NCBI RefSeq assembly: GCF_009910675.1
Contig: NZ_RSEJ01000027.1
Span: 520-64,519, forward strand
Direction of reading: 5' to 3'
Origin: Photobacterium alginatilyticum
GTDB taxonomy: Bacteria; Pseudomonadota; Gammaproteobacteria; Enterobacterales; Vibrionaceae
Length of the DNA stretch: 64,000 bases
Shown: one piece after another, positions 29,274 through 38,646 of the stretch
Position numbering within the stretch: position 1 is the stretch's first letter
Layout: each line of letters opens with the position of its first letter
Translations under genes and position numbers: made by a program
The notes under the pieces: model-generated
The model's database searches: none
What the model saw: the letters and a program-made list of their open reading frames with translations, nothing else
What the model was told of the DNA's origin: nothing

Positions 29274-29547
29274 CCGGGGTGTCCTTGTCGAAATCCAGAG
29301 ACATATCCCGGTAGACGTATTTCACCATTAGGCCACATAGCAGGGTAAAGATCACCGGGCCGATAATGCAGGCCAGCAGGAACCAGAGCGGAAAGCCCCA
29401 GTACAGCTGCGGTAAGGTCTCGTGTACGTTGCTTGGTGCGAACGCGTAGGCCGAGCAGTACCACCAGAGGAAGTAGGCCAGAGCGAGGCCGATTGCCCAT
29501 TTGGCTTCCTTATGGGCCTGGCGGTAGCGAGCAGAGAGCGTCTTCAT
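29266..29547 (-). CDS. yhdT: DUF997 membrane protein YhdT
   Basis: A 93-residue protein with two hydrophobic helices (about 19-38 and 54-77), the size and topology of YhdT, which precedes panF in E. coli. Its position suggests an accessory small subunit for PanF, but this is inference. GGAGA stands 7 bases before the ATG at 29547; an in-frame start 18 bases upstream was rejected. Confidence 0.88.
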   Translation of the reverse strand: MKTLSARYRQAHKEAKWAIGLALAYFLWWYCSAYAFAPSNVHETLPQLYWGFPLWFLLACIIGPVIFTLLCGLMVKYVYRDMSLDFDKDTPDE

Positions 29548-29707
29548 GCCGAAGTCTCCAGTCAATTAGCAACACTACTCAGAGAAGAGGTTGATAATAC
29601 TGAGAGTGAGCATTGTTCATACAAATAAAGGTGGGGTATTGTGGCAAAAGAAAAGCAGCAGTGCCAGAAAGCAGATCAAATTGGTGCTGGTGGGAATGAA
29701 GCGGGCA

Positions 29708-29733
29708 TAAAAAAGGCTGCCAGTCTGGCAGCC
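29708..29733 (-). terminator. Intrinsic terminator after accC
   Basis: GGCTGCCA (29715-29722) and TGGCAGCC (29726-29733) form a stem followed on the - strand by a T run, just past the accC stop. It separates aroQ-accBC from yhdT-panF. Confidence 0.85.
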
Positions 29734-29754
29734 CTTGTATCATACAGTGAGCAA

Positions 29755-31098
29755 TTACTGTAGACCGAGTTTCTTCTCGAGATAGTGGATGTTGGCGCCA
29801 CCATGCTGGAAGTTTTCGTCTGCCATGATGTCCTGCTGCAGAGGAATGTTGGTCTTGATACCGTCGATGATTACTTCACCCAGCGCGTTGCGCATGCGCG
29901 AGATCGCCACGTCACGGTTTTCGCCGAAGGCAATTAGCTTGCCAATCATTGAATCGTAGTGTGGTGGTACCGAGTAGCCGGTGTAGATGTGAGATTCCCA
30001 ACGGATCCCCATACCGCCCGGTGCGTGGAAACGCTCAATCTTGCCCGGACAAGGCAGGAAGCGCTCCGGATCTTCGGCGTTGATACGACATTCAACAGCG
30101 TGGCCACGAACCTGGATGTCGCTCTGGCTGAACGACAGCGGCTGGCCGGCAGCAATACGCAGCTGCTCTTTGATCAGGTCGACACCGGTAACCATCTCGG
30201 TCACTGGGTGCTCTACCTGGATACGGGTGTTCATTTCGATGAAGTAGAACTCGCCGTTCTCGTACAGGAACTCGAAGGTGCCCGCGCCGCGGTACTCGAT
30301 CTCGATACATGCACGTGTACAGCGCTCACCGATGTACTTGCGCATCTCTTCGGTGATACCCGGTGCCGGCGCTTCTTCCACCACTTTCTGGTGGCGACGC
30401 TGCATTGAACAGTCACGCTCGCCCAGGTGGATAGCATTGCCCTGACCGTCGGCTAGAACCTGGACCTCGATGTGACGAGGGTTTTCCAGGTACTTCTCCA
30501 TGTAGACCATGTCATTGCCGAAACACGCTTTGGCTTCGGCACGGGTCATGGCAATCGCCTCGGACAGCTCGGCCTCGGTGCGTACAACACGCATACCACG
30601 ACCGCCGCCGCCACCGGATGCCTTGATGATCACCGGGTAGCCGATACGCTTGGCAAATGACTTGTTCTTGATTTCGTCATCATCCAGCGGGCCGTCAGAA
30701 CCAGGAACACAAGGAACACCGGCTTTTTTCATTGCGTTGATCGCAGAAACCTTGTCACCCATCATGCGGATGGTTTCCGCTTTCGGGCCAACAAAAATAA
30801 AGCCGGAACGCTCAACCTGCTCGGCAAAGTCAGCATTCTCGGACAGGAAGCCGTAACCCGGGTGGATAGCAACCGCGCCGGTGATTTCTGCCGCACTGAT
30901 AATGCGCGGAATGTTCAGGTAGCTGTCAGTCCCTCTGGCAGGACCGATACAGACGGACTCGTCAGCCAGAAGAACGTGCTTGAGATCGCGGTCAGCCGTT
31001 GAGTGAACCGCGACGGTTTTGATCCCTAGCTCTTTACACGCACGCAATATACGTAACGCAATTTCGCCTCGGTTGGCGATAACTAATTTATCTAACAT
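29755..31098 (-). CDS. accC: Biotin carboxylase subunit of acetyl-CoA carboxylase
   Basis: A 447-residue ATP-grasp enzyme that carboxylates the biotin carried by AccB, the first step of fatty acid synthesis. ANRGEIALRILRACKELGI at the N-terminus, the glycine-rich ATP loop KASGGGGGRGMRVV and the catalytic EMNTRIQVEHPVTEMVTGVD are all intact. accB ends 12 bases upstream, forming the conserved accBC operon. Confidence 0.98.
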   Translation of the reverse strand: MLDKLVIANRGEIALRILRACKELGIKTVAVHSTADRDLKHVLLADESVCIGPARGTDSYLNIPRIISAAEITGAVAIHPGYGFLSENADFAEQVERSGFIFVGPKAETIRMMGDKVSAINAMKKAGVPCVPGSDGPLDDDEIKNKSFAKRIGYPVIIKASGGGGGRGMRVVRTEAELSEAIAMTRAEAKACFGNDMVYMEKYLENPRHIEVQVLADGQGNAIHLGERDCSMQRRHQKVVEEAPAPGITEEMRKYIGERCTRACIEIEYRGAGTFEFLYENGEFYFIEMNTRIQVEHPVTEMVTGVDLIKEQLRIAAGQPLSFSQSDIQVRGHAVECRINAEDPERFLPCPGKIERFHAPGGMGIRWESHIYTGYSVPPHYDSMIGKLIAFGENRDVAISRMRNALGEVIIDGIKTNIPLQQDIMADENFQHGGANIHYLEKKLGLQ

Positions 31099-31110
31099 AG
31101 GGCGCCCCGG

Positions 31111-31572
31111 TTACTCGATGATAACTAGTGGCTGATCAAACTCGATTGCATCGCCGTCTTCAGCAAGAATCGCAACCACAGTACCCGCCTGATCAGCTTC
31201 GATTTGGTTCATCATCTTCATCGCTTCAACGATACATAGCGTATCGCCAACATTGACGCTCTGGCCGACTTCAACAAATGCTTTTGCTTCAGGGCTAGGG
31301 GCACGGTAGAAAGTACCTACCATTGGAGAAAGAACCTGGTGGCCTTTAGGTGCAGCTGGTGCTGCAGGCGCTTCGGCTACTGCAGGAGCGGCTGCCGGTG
31401 CGGCAACAGGCGCAGCTGGTGCTGCGGCAACAACTTGAGTTGGTGCGGCAACAGTGGCTACCGGAGAGTTACGGCTGATGCGTACAGACTCTTCGCCTTC
31501 AGAAATCTCAAGCTCGGAGATACCAGACTCTTCTACCAGTTCGATTAGCTTTTTGATCTTACGAATATCCAT
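31111..31572 (-). CDS. accB: Biotin carboxyl carrier protein of acetyl-CoA carboxylase
   Basis: A 153-residue BCCP. An N-terminal regulatory and oligomerisation part (1-35) is followed by a long Ala/Pro linker (about 36-76) and the biotinyl domain with the target lysine K119 in EAMKMMN. The thumb region typical of bacterial AccB (FYRAPSPEAKAFVEVG) is present. It is 25 bases downstream of aroQ and 12 before accC. In E. coli AccB represses its own operon; the same may hold here. Confidence 0.98.
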   Translation of the reverse strand: MDIRKIKKLIELVEESGISELEISEGEESVRISRNSPVATVAAPTQVVAAAPAAPVAAPAAAPAVAEAPAAPAAPKGHQVLSPMVGTFYRAPSPEAKAFVEVGQSVNVGDTLCIVEAMKMMNQIEADQAGTVVAILAEDGDAIEFDQPLVIIE

Positions 31573-31597
31573 TTATCTTTCTCTTTATGTTGTTCAT

Positions 31598-32050
31598 TTA
31601 GCTGTCTGAATGCAGGCGTCGTACGGCTGCATTCAGGGCGAATTCATATCCATCCGGGCCGAGACCGCAAATTACCCCGACTGCCTTATCGGACAGGTAG
31701 GAGTGGTGGCGGAACGGCTCTCGGGCATGGACGTTAGACAGATGCACTTCAATAAACGGGATCTGGACCCCGAGCAGGGCATCGCGGATCGCTACGCTGG
31801 TGTGCGTGAAAGCGGCCGGGTTGATAATGATAAAGTCCACCGTGCCGTGGGCATTATGGATAGCATCAATCAACTCATGCTCGGCGTTAGATTGAATGTG
31901 CTCTAGCTCTACGCCCAGTTCGGTTGCTTTGGCAGTTAAACTCGTAACGATTTGAGCCAGTGTCTGCTGGCCGTAGTGGCCGGGCTCTCTGAGACCTAAT
32001 AAGTTCAGGTTAGGTCCATTGATAAGTAAAATTCGTTGAACGGTCGACAT
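31598..32050 (-). CDS. aroQ: 3-dehydroquinate dehydratase, type II
   Basis: A 150-residue type II dehydroquinase of the shikimate pathway. The catalytic Tyr lies in INGPNLNLLGLREPGHYG, the general acid/base His in NPAAFTHTSVAIRDAL, and IEVHLSNVHAREPFRHHS and GVICGLGPDGYEFAL complete the active site. It heads the aroQ-accB-accC transcription unit, with a TATAAT on the - strand about 110 bases upstream. Confidence 0.97.
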   Translation of the reverse strand: MSTVQRILLINGPNLNLLGLREPGHYGQQTLAQIVTSLTAKATELGVELEHIQSNAEHELIDAIHNAHGTVDFIIINPAAFTHTSVAIRDALLGVQIPFIEVHLSNVHAREPFRHHSYLSDKAVGVICGLGPDGYEFALNAAVRRLHSDS

Positions 32051-32499
32051 CTTGACGTTATATCACTTGTTTTTTGAGGTTTTACTCTAACAACGTGCAG
32101 GTAACTGCAACCTTGCTTCCCGTGTATCTCAATTCTGCTGCCAAAACATGCTTGGTGAGCAATTATAGTGAATTCAACGCAAATCGCAGCAAAATACTGG
32201 TCTAATCACCACAATTTTATGTGGACACGTGTACGCTGTATTCTTGAGATTGTTGAATTAGACGGCAGTTTATACGCAGAGTTCAGCCCGGCGCATCGAA
32301 GTTGTGGCGGAGTCCACGCTTTTGGTTGCGGACTTGTTTCATATATCACATTCCTGAAGGCCGACATGGAGAGTGATAGGGGCTGGATGCCGGGTAGTGT
32401 AGCTGGACTGACAGTATAAGCTAGCCAACTGGCTGGAAATTTTGACATTTGACGAGAAAACCGCCCGAAGGCGGTTTGATCGTGTTGCCGAGGAAAAGG
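32051..32499. other. Intergenic region between acs and aroQ
   Basis: This 449-base stretch holds no gene I can support. A perfect -10 box TATAAT lies on the - strand at 32167-32162 with a weak TTGCTG 19 bases upstream, a possible aroQ promoter. Short readings of 80-83 residues on both strands overlap each other, have no recognisable family and no clear ribosome-binding site. A palindrome-like stretch is near 32430, and the acs terminator is at 32458. Confidence 0.6.
32458..32477 (-). terminator. Intrinsic terminator after acs
   Basis: GGCGGTTT and AAACCGCC pair around a TTCG tetraloop when read on the - strand, followed by TTCT. It stands 22 bases past the acs stop. Confidence 0.8.
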
Positions 32500-34449
32500 C
32501 TAGAGGACTTTTTGTTTCTCGGCGATAAGTTTGTCTACCACGCTCGGGTCAGCCAGGGTCGAGGTATCCCCCAGGGTGCCGGTGTCGCCGGTGGCGATCT
32601 TGCGCAGAATACGTCGCATGATCTTGCCGGAGCGGGTTTTCGGCAGGGCATCGGTCCAGTGGAGGAAGTCCGGTGTGGCTATCGGGCCGATTTCCTTGCG
32701 TACCCATTCCTTCACCTCTTTATGCAGTTCGGCACTCGGTACCTCGCCGTTATTGAGGGTGATGTAGGCATAAATGGCCTGGCCCTTGATGTCATGCGGT
32801 ACGCCGACGATGGCGGCTTCGGCAATCTTGTCGAAGGCCACCAGGGCTGATTCGATTTCTGCGGTGCCCATCCGGTGGCCGGAGATATTCAGCACATCAT
32901 CGACACGCCCTGTGATCCAGTAGTAACCGTCTTCGTCACGACGGGCACCGTCACCGGTGAAGTACATTCCCTGGAAGGTGGAGAAATAGGTCTGCTCGAA
33001 GCGGTCATGGTCGCCCCATAGCGTGCGCATCTGGCCCGGCCACGAATCAATCATCACCAGGTTGCCTTCGGTTGCCCCCTCAAGGATGTTGCCCATGTTG
33101 TCGACGATGGCGGGTTGGACACCGAAGAAAGGCCGGGTTGCCGATCCCGGTTTCAGCTCGGTCGCTCCCGGTAGCGGGGTAATGAGGATCCCGCCGGTTT
33201 CGGTTTGCCACCAGGTATCGACAATCGGACAGCGTCTGTCGCCGATGGTGCGGTGATACCATTCCCAGGCTTCCGGGTTGATCGGCTCACCGACCGATCC
33301 CATGATACGCAGCGATGAACGGTGGGTGCCTTCAATCGCCTGGTCACCTTTGGCCATCAGGGCACGGATGGCTGTCGGCGCGGTATAGAGGATGTTGACG
33401 TTGTGCTTGTCGACCACTTCGCTCATACGGCTGGTGGACGGGTAGTTCGGCACGCCTTCAAATAGCAGGGTGGTGGCGCCGTTCGCCAGCGGCCCGTATA
33501 CCAGGTAGCTGTGACCGGTGATCCAGCCGACATCTGCCGTACACCAGTAGACTTCGCCTTCCTGGTAGTCAAAAACATACTTGAAGGTCATGGTGGCGTA
33601 GACCAGATAGCCGCCGGTAGTATGCAGCACGCCTTTCGGTTTGCCGGTCGAGCCTGAGGTATAGAGGATGAACAGCGGATCCTCGGCATTCATTTCTTCC
33701 GGTTCGCAGTGCGCCGAGGCAACGCTTGTCGCGTCGTGCCACCAGACATCGCGGGTGTCATTCCACTCGACTTCGCCGCCGGTACGCTTGAGTACCAGTA
33801 CTTTTTCAACGGTGGTCACGTCGTCATTGGCCAGCGCGTCATCGACATTTTTCTTCAGCGGCACGGCACGGCCGCCACGGACACCCTCGTCGGCCGTCAC
33901 GACGACCTTGGCATTGGAATCAATAATACGCCCGGCCAGAGCCTCCGGCGAGAAACCGCCAAAGACGATAGTGTGGACGGCACCGATACGGGTACAGGCC
34001 AGCATGGCAATAGCGGCTTCGGCTACCATCGGCATGTAGAGGCAGACAACGTCGCCCTTGCGCACGCCCTGGCTCTTCAGGGCATTGGAAAACTTACAGA
34101 CTTCCTCGTACAACTCGTTGTAGGTCAGGGTGGCATCGTCAGACGGGTCATCGCCTTCCCAGATAATTGCAGCTTGGTCACCGCGGGTTGCCAGATGGCG
34201 GTCGAGGCAGTTGGCGGACACGTTCAGGGTTCCGTCTTCAAACCATTTGACACTGACGTGCCCGGTGTCAAAGGAGGTGTTCTTGACCTGGGAAAAAGGC
34301 TTAATCCAGTCAACAATCTGGCCGTGTTCACGCCAGAAGCCAGCCGGGTTGATCACCGACTGCTGATACATTTCACGGTATTGCTCGTCAGTCACATGGG
34401 CGTTAGCAGCAATATCCTTGTGTACTGGATATATATGAACCTCACTCAT
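32500..34449 (-). CDS. acs: Acetyl-CoA synthetase
   Basis: A 649-residue AMP-forming acetyl-CoA synthetase that activates acetate. The ATP motif YTSGSTGKPKGVLHTTGGYL, the WWQTETGG motif and the C-terminal PKTRSGKIMRRILRKIA, whose lysine is acetylated for regulation in relatives, are present. The ATG at 34449 has AGGAG 6 bases before it; an in-frame ATG 24 bases earlier was rejected. The acetate-switch kinase gene crbS lies 4 kb away. In Vibrio cholerae CrbS and its partner CrbR activate acs. Confidence 0.97.
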   Translation of the reverse strand: MSEVHIYPVHKDIAANAHVTDEQYREMYQQSVINPAGFWREHGQIVDWIKPFSQVKNTSFDTGHVSVKWFEDGTLNVSANCLDRHLATRGDQAAIIWEGDDPSDDATLTYNELYEEVCKFSNALKSQGVRKGDVVCLYMPMVAEAAIAMLACTRIGAVHTIVFGGFSPEALAGRIIDSNAKVVVTADEGVRGGRAVPLKKNVDDALANDDVTTVEKVLVLKRTGGEVEWNDTRDVWWHDATSVASAHCEPEEMNAEDPLFILYTSGSTGKPKGVLHTTGGYLVYATMTFKYVFDYQEGEVYWCTADVGWITGHSYLVYGPLANGATTLLFEGVPNYPSTSRMSEVVDKHNVNILYTAPTAIRALMAKGDQAIEGTHRSSLRIMGSVGEPINPEAWEWYHRTIGDRRCPIVDTWWQTETGGILITPLPGATELKPGSATRPFFGVQPAIVDNMGNILEGATEGNLVMIDSWPGQMRTLWGDHDRFEQTYFSTFQGMYFTGDGARRDEDGYYWITGRVDDVLNISGHRMGTAEIESALVAFDKIAEAAIVGVPHDIKGQAIYAYITLNNGEVPSAELHKEVKEWVRKEIGPIATPDFLHWTDALPKTRSGKIMRRILRKIATGDTGTLGDTSTLADPSVVDKLIAEKQKVL

Positions 34450-34652
34450 CCTATTCTCCTTGTGTTCCGTCAATGTCCGTACCGGACCGGATTATTTTTT
34501 TCATTTTGTGATTACTAACTTCTGACAGATCGCAGCTAGCCACAATTAGACTTTAGGATGAGAATTGGGAAATTATTGTGGCAAGGTATAAGTTACATAA
34601 CGTTTGCATTAAAAACCTTGCACCGCGCAAGGTGTTGGCGGGCGTTCTGGGC

Positions 34653-35276
34653 TCAGGCGGAACGCAGGGTCGGGATGTCGCCATGCTTGAGTCGGACATA
34701 AATCAAGGCGGCAGTAATGGCATCCTGCAGCGCATCGTGACGGTCAGTGACCGGCAGATCCAGGTGGCGGCTAATGGCTTCCAGGCTGAGATCGTAATAG
34801 GCATTGGGCAGCAGCCGTTCGAGCCTTTCATGATAGAGGTGGCTGACTTCGACCATTTTGTTGGGCAGGGAGAAGTCGAACAGGCGCTGATAGTAGCGGT
34901 CGAGGATCGTTTTATCATAGCGGATATGGTAGCCGACCAGCGGCCGGTTGCCGATGAACTCCAGCAGCGTAACGAGTGCCTGGCGCTCGTCGAGCCCTTC
35001 CTGAAGGTCCTGATGGCGGATCCGGTGGATGGCAATTGAGTCGGCATCGAGGCTGACTGGCGCGCGCAGGGTCAGGTGAATCGACTGGCTGGTGAGGATC
35101 CGGTTGGCCTTGATCCGGGTGGCCGCGATGGTGACCAGCTCGGCACTGTGGGGATCCAGGCTGGTGGTCTCGCAGTCCAGCGAGACCAGTTCATCACCTT
35201 GATAATTATCGAACAATGCCTGATAGGGACTGGCCTTGAGTTTATGTTGGTACCACCAGCGTCGTAAAATATTCAT
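34653..35276 (-). CDS. DEDDh 3'-5' exonuclease (DNA polymerase III epsilon-like)
   Basis: A 207-residue exonuclease of the DnaQ superfamily. Exo I is VSLDCETTSLD, Exo II is in PLVGYHIRYDKTILDRYY, and Exo III is in TDRHDALQDAITAALIY, giving the DEDDh catalytic set. It lies between acs and the cNMP/CBS gene on one strand. The start at 35276 (MNILRRWWYQHKL) leaves a 65-base gap; longer in-frame readings would overlap the previous gene and are less likely, but the ribosome-binding site is weak. Substrate unknown; I recall this gene beside acs in other vibrios. Confidence 0.85.
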   Translation of the reverse strand: MNILRRWWYQHKLKASPYQALFDNYQGDELVSLDCETTSLDPHSAELVTIAATRIKANRILTSQSIHLTLRAPVSLDADSIAIHRIRHQDLQEGLDERQALVTLLEFIGNRPLVGYHIRYDKTILDRYYQRLFDFSLPNKMVEVSHLYHERLERLLPNAYYDLSLEAISRHLDLPVTDRHDALQDAITAALIYVRLKHGDIPTLRSA

Positions 35277-35341
35277 ACTGTGTTCGAGTGCCGCGGCGTT
35301 AGTTTCTAGGCCATAGAGTCTAGCGTCTTGGCGCTCGCTCC

Positions 35342-37144
35342 TTAGTCTCTGATCTGATAGTGATAGCCCAGCCACTCTTTGAATTTCTTGACCACGTGAA
35401 GGCTGTGGCGAAGCAGATCGCGCTCGGCGCGGCTGAGATGGCTGATATTGAGGTGTTGCTGCAGCCCGTTGGCCTGATGGTCGAGCTGCTGCCTGAGGCG
35501 AAGCTTGATAAATAGCTTTAGCGCCTCGCTCAGGTTCGAGGCGGTGGAGGGCTCCAGTACCTTGTGTTGTTCCAGCTGGCTCAGGCGCAGGAAGGTATTG
35601 TTGTCTTTGATGTTGTGCTCCAGTGCCAGGGCCCGAATACCGTGAACAATCGGGAAAATACCGCCGCGCTTGATATCCAGCCCTTCCTTTCCAGCCTTCA
35701 GTTTGCCAAATAGCGTTAGCGGAACGCTGAACTTCAGTGCCGGGCGGGTGAAGGTCGCCAGCAGCAGCTCCTGGTCCGCCAGCTGCCGGTGGAGGTGGGT
35801 TTGCAGGGGCTCGAGCAGGGCACGGTTGCCAGCAACCGCGTGGCTGTCGGCCAATATAGCCAGGTCCATCATGGTAGCTTCGGTGCCGGCCTTGGCAAGC
35901 TCACTGATAGTATGTAACCACTCACTTTGATGCCTGACCCACTTGGGGTTGTTGACCATCACCTTGCCGGGACAGAGCGGGTAGCCGAGCTGGTGCAGGG
36001 TATGGGTTAGTTGCTCCATGACCTGCGGGCACTCCGGCCAGTCGACGCCGTCCTGGATGATCAGTGCATTGTCCTGATCGGTTTTCAGCACTTGCTCACC
36101 GCGACCCTCCGAGCCCATGACCATAAAACAGCAGCGGTCATGCATATGCTCCGGCACTACCAGCCTGAACGCTTTCTCGATGATTTGCTCGTTGACCGTG
36201 GCGATAAGCTCCATCACAAACAGGGTGTGGATCCCGTTGTTAAACAGGGTTTCGACCAACCGGTGCTGGCTGCCGGCTGCCATGGCCAGTTCCTCGATGG
36301 TTTCTGCCCGGGCAATGCGCAGGGTCAGGACATGCGAGTGGGTCGAGAACAGGCTGAGCACCTGGGTGAGATCCAGCATACCGGCCACCTGATTGCCATC
36401 AAGCACCTGGACCCGTTTCACCTTGTTGCGGGTCATGGCCAGCATGGCATTGAACAGGAAGTCGCCTTTATTGACGCTGATAACCGGTGTGGTTGCTATC
36501 TGGCTGACCGGTGTTGTGGCTGGCAGGTTGTCCAGCATCACGGCATGAAGCAGGTTGGTCCGGGTCACGATACCGTATTGCGGCAGTGGGTTGAGTTCGA
36601 CCAGGGCGGCATCCATGCCCTTGCTGCGCATTTGCTCCGTCACCGATTTGAGATCGGTATCGCAGGGCACAATCATGCAGGGCTGGATGTTGTCGTCACT
36701 GACCTTGGTAAGGATAAACTCGGCCAGGTTTTGCTGTTTCTGGGCTTCATCCAGCAACTGCTGGCGCCGGGCCAGGTTGCCGTTGAAGTAGGCCGCAAAC
36801 TGATCGCAGGAACGGTAAAGATCGACAAAAATGGACCTGGGAAGCAAATAGCACAGGGTATCTTCCAGTGCCGTGTAGCGGTGGCGGCTGTGATGTTCGA
36901 GCTGCGAGCGAACATCAAACATATCGTCACCGGTATAGTGGGCGAAGATTTCCTTGCCGTCTGCCGATGTTTCTTCCACGCTGCCCTTGATGATGATGTA
37001 AAGCTGGGAGCATGGCTCCTCGGCATCAATGATGATGTCCCCGGCCCGGTAATAGGCAACATCCAGGGCCTCTGTCAGCAGGCTTTGCTGCTCGTTGCTG
37101 AGGCGGTCAAAGGGGGGCAGTGAGGTATCAAACTTATCAGGCAT
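35342..37144 (-). CDS. cNMP-binding / CBS / DUF294 nucleotidyltransferase-like protein
   Basis: A 600-residue cytosolic protein with four parts: an N-terminal cyclic-nucleotide-binding domain (about 15-115), a CBS pair (about 150-275), a DUF294 nucleotidyltransferase-like domain with MGSEGRGEQVLKTDQDNAL near residue 345, and a helical C-terminal domain. GlnD and GlnE share the GS..DxD nucleotidyltransferase fold, so it may modify or sense a partner in response to nucleotides, but no target is known. It is adjacent to the exonuclease gene and to acs, and divergent from the MFS transporter. Confidence 0.85.
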   Translation of the reverse strand: MPDKFDTSLPPFDRLSNEQQSLLTEALDVAYYRAGDIIIDAEEPCSQLYIIIKGSVEETSADGKEIFAHYTGDDMFDVRSQLEHHSRHRYTALEDTLCYLLPRSIFVDLYRSCDQFAAYFNGNLARRQQLLDEAQKQQNLAEFILTKVSDDNIQPCMIVPCDTDLKSVTEQMRSKGMDAALVELNPLPQYGIVTRTNLLHAVMLDNLPATTPVSQIATTPVISVNKGDFLFNAMLAMTRNKVKRVQVLDGNQVAGMLDLTQVLSLFSTHSHVLTLRIARAETIEELAMAAGSQHRLVETLFNNGIHTLFVMELIATVNEQIIEKAFRLVVPEHMHDRCCFMVMGSEGRGEQVLKTDQDNALIIQDGVDWPECPQVMEQLTHTLHQLGYPLCPGKVMVNNPKWVRHQSEWLHTISELAKAGTEATMMDLAILADSHAVAGNRALLEPLQTHLHRQLADQELLLATFTRPALKFSVPLTLFGKLKAGKEGLDIKRGGIFPIVHGIRALALEHNIKDNNTFLRLSQLEQHKVLEPSTASNLSEALKLFIKLRLRQQLDHQANGLQQHLNISHLSRAERDLLRHSLHVVKKFKEWLGYHYQIRD

Positions 37145-37290
37145 GGCAACCATCCGACTAATTGGGTGCAGCGCACACAGGAAAATGGGTTTGGCATTGA
37201 TGCAATCAGTGTCGCCCAGGATAGGAGATGGCTCCAGACGACTTTAGTCTAGAGTGGGAAAAGAGGAAGTAAAATTGTCTGATAATTTCA

Positions 37291-37319
37291 TTGGGAGACG
37301 GTAGCGAATTCGGCATAAT
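37291..37319 (+). promoter_or_regulatory. Candidate promoter of the MFS gene
   Basis: TTGGGA (37291-37296) and CATAAT (37314-37319) are separated by 17 bases and lie 40 bases before the MFS start codon. Confidence 0.55.
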
Positions 37320-37358
37320 GGCCGACCGTTATACTTCTCTCTGCATATAGGACTTGGC

Positions 37359-38522
37359 ATGTTTCGTAGTAGCCCCTATGGATGGACCTCGCAATACCTG
37401 CTTGGTTTTTTCTTTAATTATGGTGTGTACCTCCCTTTTTGGGCGTTGTGGCTTGCGCATTTGGAGGTGAGCGCCTCGAATATAGGGCTGTTGCTGGGGT
37501 TGGGTTTTGGCGTACGTTGTCTGGCCAACCTGGTGATCACCCCGCGGATCCATAAGGCAGAGCATTTGATCCCGGCACTTCGCTGGCTGGCGCTGGCTGC
37601 TTTGATAAGCTGCGTCGTGTATATCTATTGCGGTGGTAGTTTGTGGGCACTCACTATAGTCACAATTATCTATAACATGCTGGTTGGGCCGATTGTGCCG
37701 CTGTCTGATGCACTGGCTAACCACTATGCCAAAGACGGCCATTTAGACTATGGTCGTACCCGGCTATGGGGCTCCATCGCCTTTATCGCCGGCTCAACGG
37801 TCGTGGGCCTGCTGGCGGCGGAATATAGCCCTGATGTGATCCCTTGGGTCGCCGCAGCGGGTCTGGTGGCGGCATTGGTGCTATCGATGCGTCAGCCGAC
37901 AGTGTTGCCGGTTTCGGAAGACGGCCATGATCAGGCTCGTCCTGCCTTGATGGCGCTGATGCGTGATAGCCAGGTTGTCCGTTTTCTTGGCGCGGTTGCC
38001 CTGCTGCAGGGCAGTCATGCGGCCTATTACAGTTTCAGTGCGATTTACTGGAAAGAAGTCGGCTACAGCGAAGCGGTCATAGGTTACCTCTGGAGTTTCA
38101 GTGTGGTTGCCGAAGTCGCTGTCTTTGCCCTGAGCAAGCGCATATTTGCCGGCTGGAGTATCTCGGCCATGTTCCGTCTTGCGGCATTGGGCGTGTTGTT
38201 GCGCTGGGGGGTGATTGCCAGCATGACCGATCTGCCGGTCTTGGTGATGGCGCAGGCGCTGCACGGTGTGACCTTTGCGGCCTGTCATCTGGCAACGATT
38301 CGCTATATTCAGCAAGCCAAGAGCAACCAGATGGTGGCGTTGCAGGCCCTGTATAATGCCCTGCCGATGGGGGCCTTCATGGCTATGATGACGGCATTGA
38401 GTGGTTGGCTGTACGGGATCTGGGGCGCGGACTTGTTCTGGCTGATGGCCGTGATGGGGGCACCGGTACTGCTGATGAAGATAGAAACCCAGCCACGGTC
38501 GCGTTATGTAACCAATAGCTAG
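37359..38522 (+). CDS. MFS transporter, HcaT (phenylpropionate transporter) type
   Basis: A 387-residue inner-membrane protein with about 12 hydrophobic helices. It follows the E. coli HcaT sequence closely: FFFNYGVYLPFWALWL, LDYGRTRLWGSIAFIAGS, LLQGSHAAYYSFSAIYWK and GYLWSFSVVAEVAVFALS. HcaT is a putative 3-phenylpropionate transporter; the true substrate here is unknown and no aromatic catabolism genes are nearby. AGGA stands 6 bases before the ATG. The gene sits between the DUF294 gene and crbS. Confidence 0.88.
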   Translation: MFRSSPYGWTSQYLLGFFFNYGVYLPFWALWLAHLEVSASNIGLLLGLGFGVRCLANLVITPRIHKAEHLIPALRWLALAALISCVVYIYCGGSLWALTIVTIIYNMLVGPIVPLSDALANHYAKDGHLDYGRTRLWGSIAFIAGSTVVGLLAAEYSPDVIPWVAAAGLVAALVLSMRQPTVLPVSEDGHDQARPALMALMRDSQVVRFLGAVALLQGSHAAYYSFSAIYWKEVGYSEAVIGYLWSFSVVAEVAVFALSKRIFAGWSISAMFRLAALGVLLRWGVIASMTDLPVLVMAQALHGVTFAACHLATIRYIQQAKSNQMVALQALYNALPMGAFMAMMTALSGWLYGIWGADLFWLMAVMGAPVLLMKIETQPRSRYVTNS

Positions 38523-38537
38523 CTGAAAGTTATTGAT

Positions 38538-38567
38538 TTTGGCCGGGAAAGGGACGTTTCGGCCAAA
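38538..38567 (+). repeat. Hairpin after the MFS gene
   Basis: TTTGGCCG (38538-38545) pairs with CGGCCAAA (38560-38567), with an extra AAA/TTT inner pairing. There is no T run, so its role between the MFS gene and crbS is unclear. Confidence 0.5.
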
Positions 38568-38646
38568 GCTGTGATCGTCTTGATTGAGTCAATGGGTGTG
38601 AATTCGTTACCATGGGCTTACATCTTTTTTACAATCAGGACGTATC

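Noticed and set aside
32168..32448. Two overlapping small readings on opposite strands between acs and aroQ
   Set aside because: No family, no clear start signals, and they occupy the same bases on both strands, so at most one could be real.
33709..34518. Long + strand reading (269 residues) opposite acs
   Set aside because: Codon-pattern shadow of the acs gene; the product has low-complexity His/Gln/Gly-rich composition and no family.
34500..34560. CRP-like half site upstream of acs
   Set aside because: TGTGA is present but the second half does not match TCACA.
36011..37123. Long + strand reading (370 residues) opposite the DUF294 gene
   Set aside because: Antisense shadow of a recognisable gene; His/Gly-rich product without a domain.
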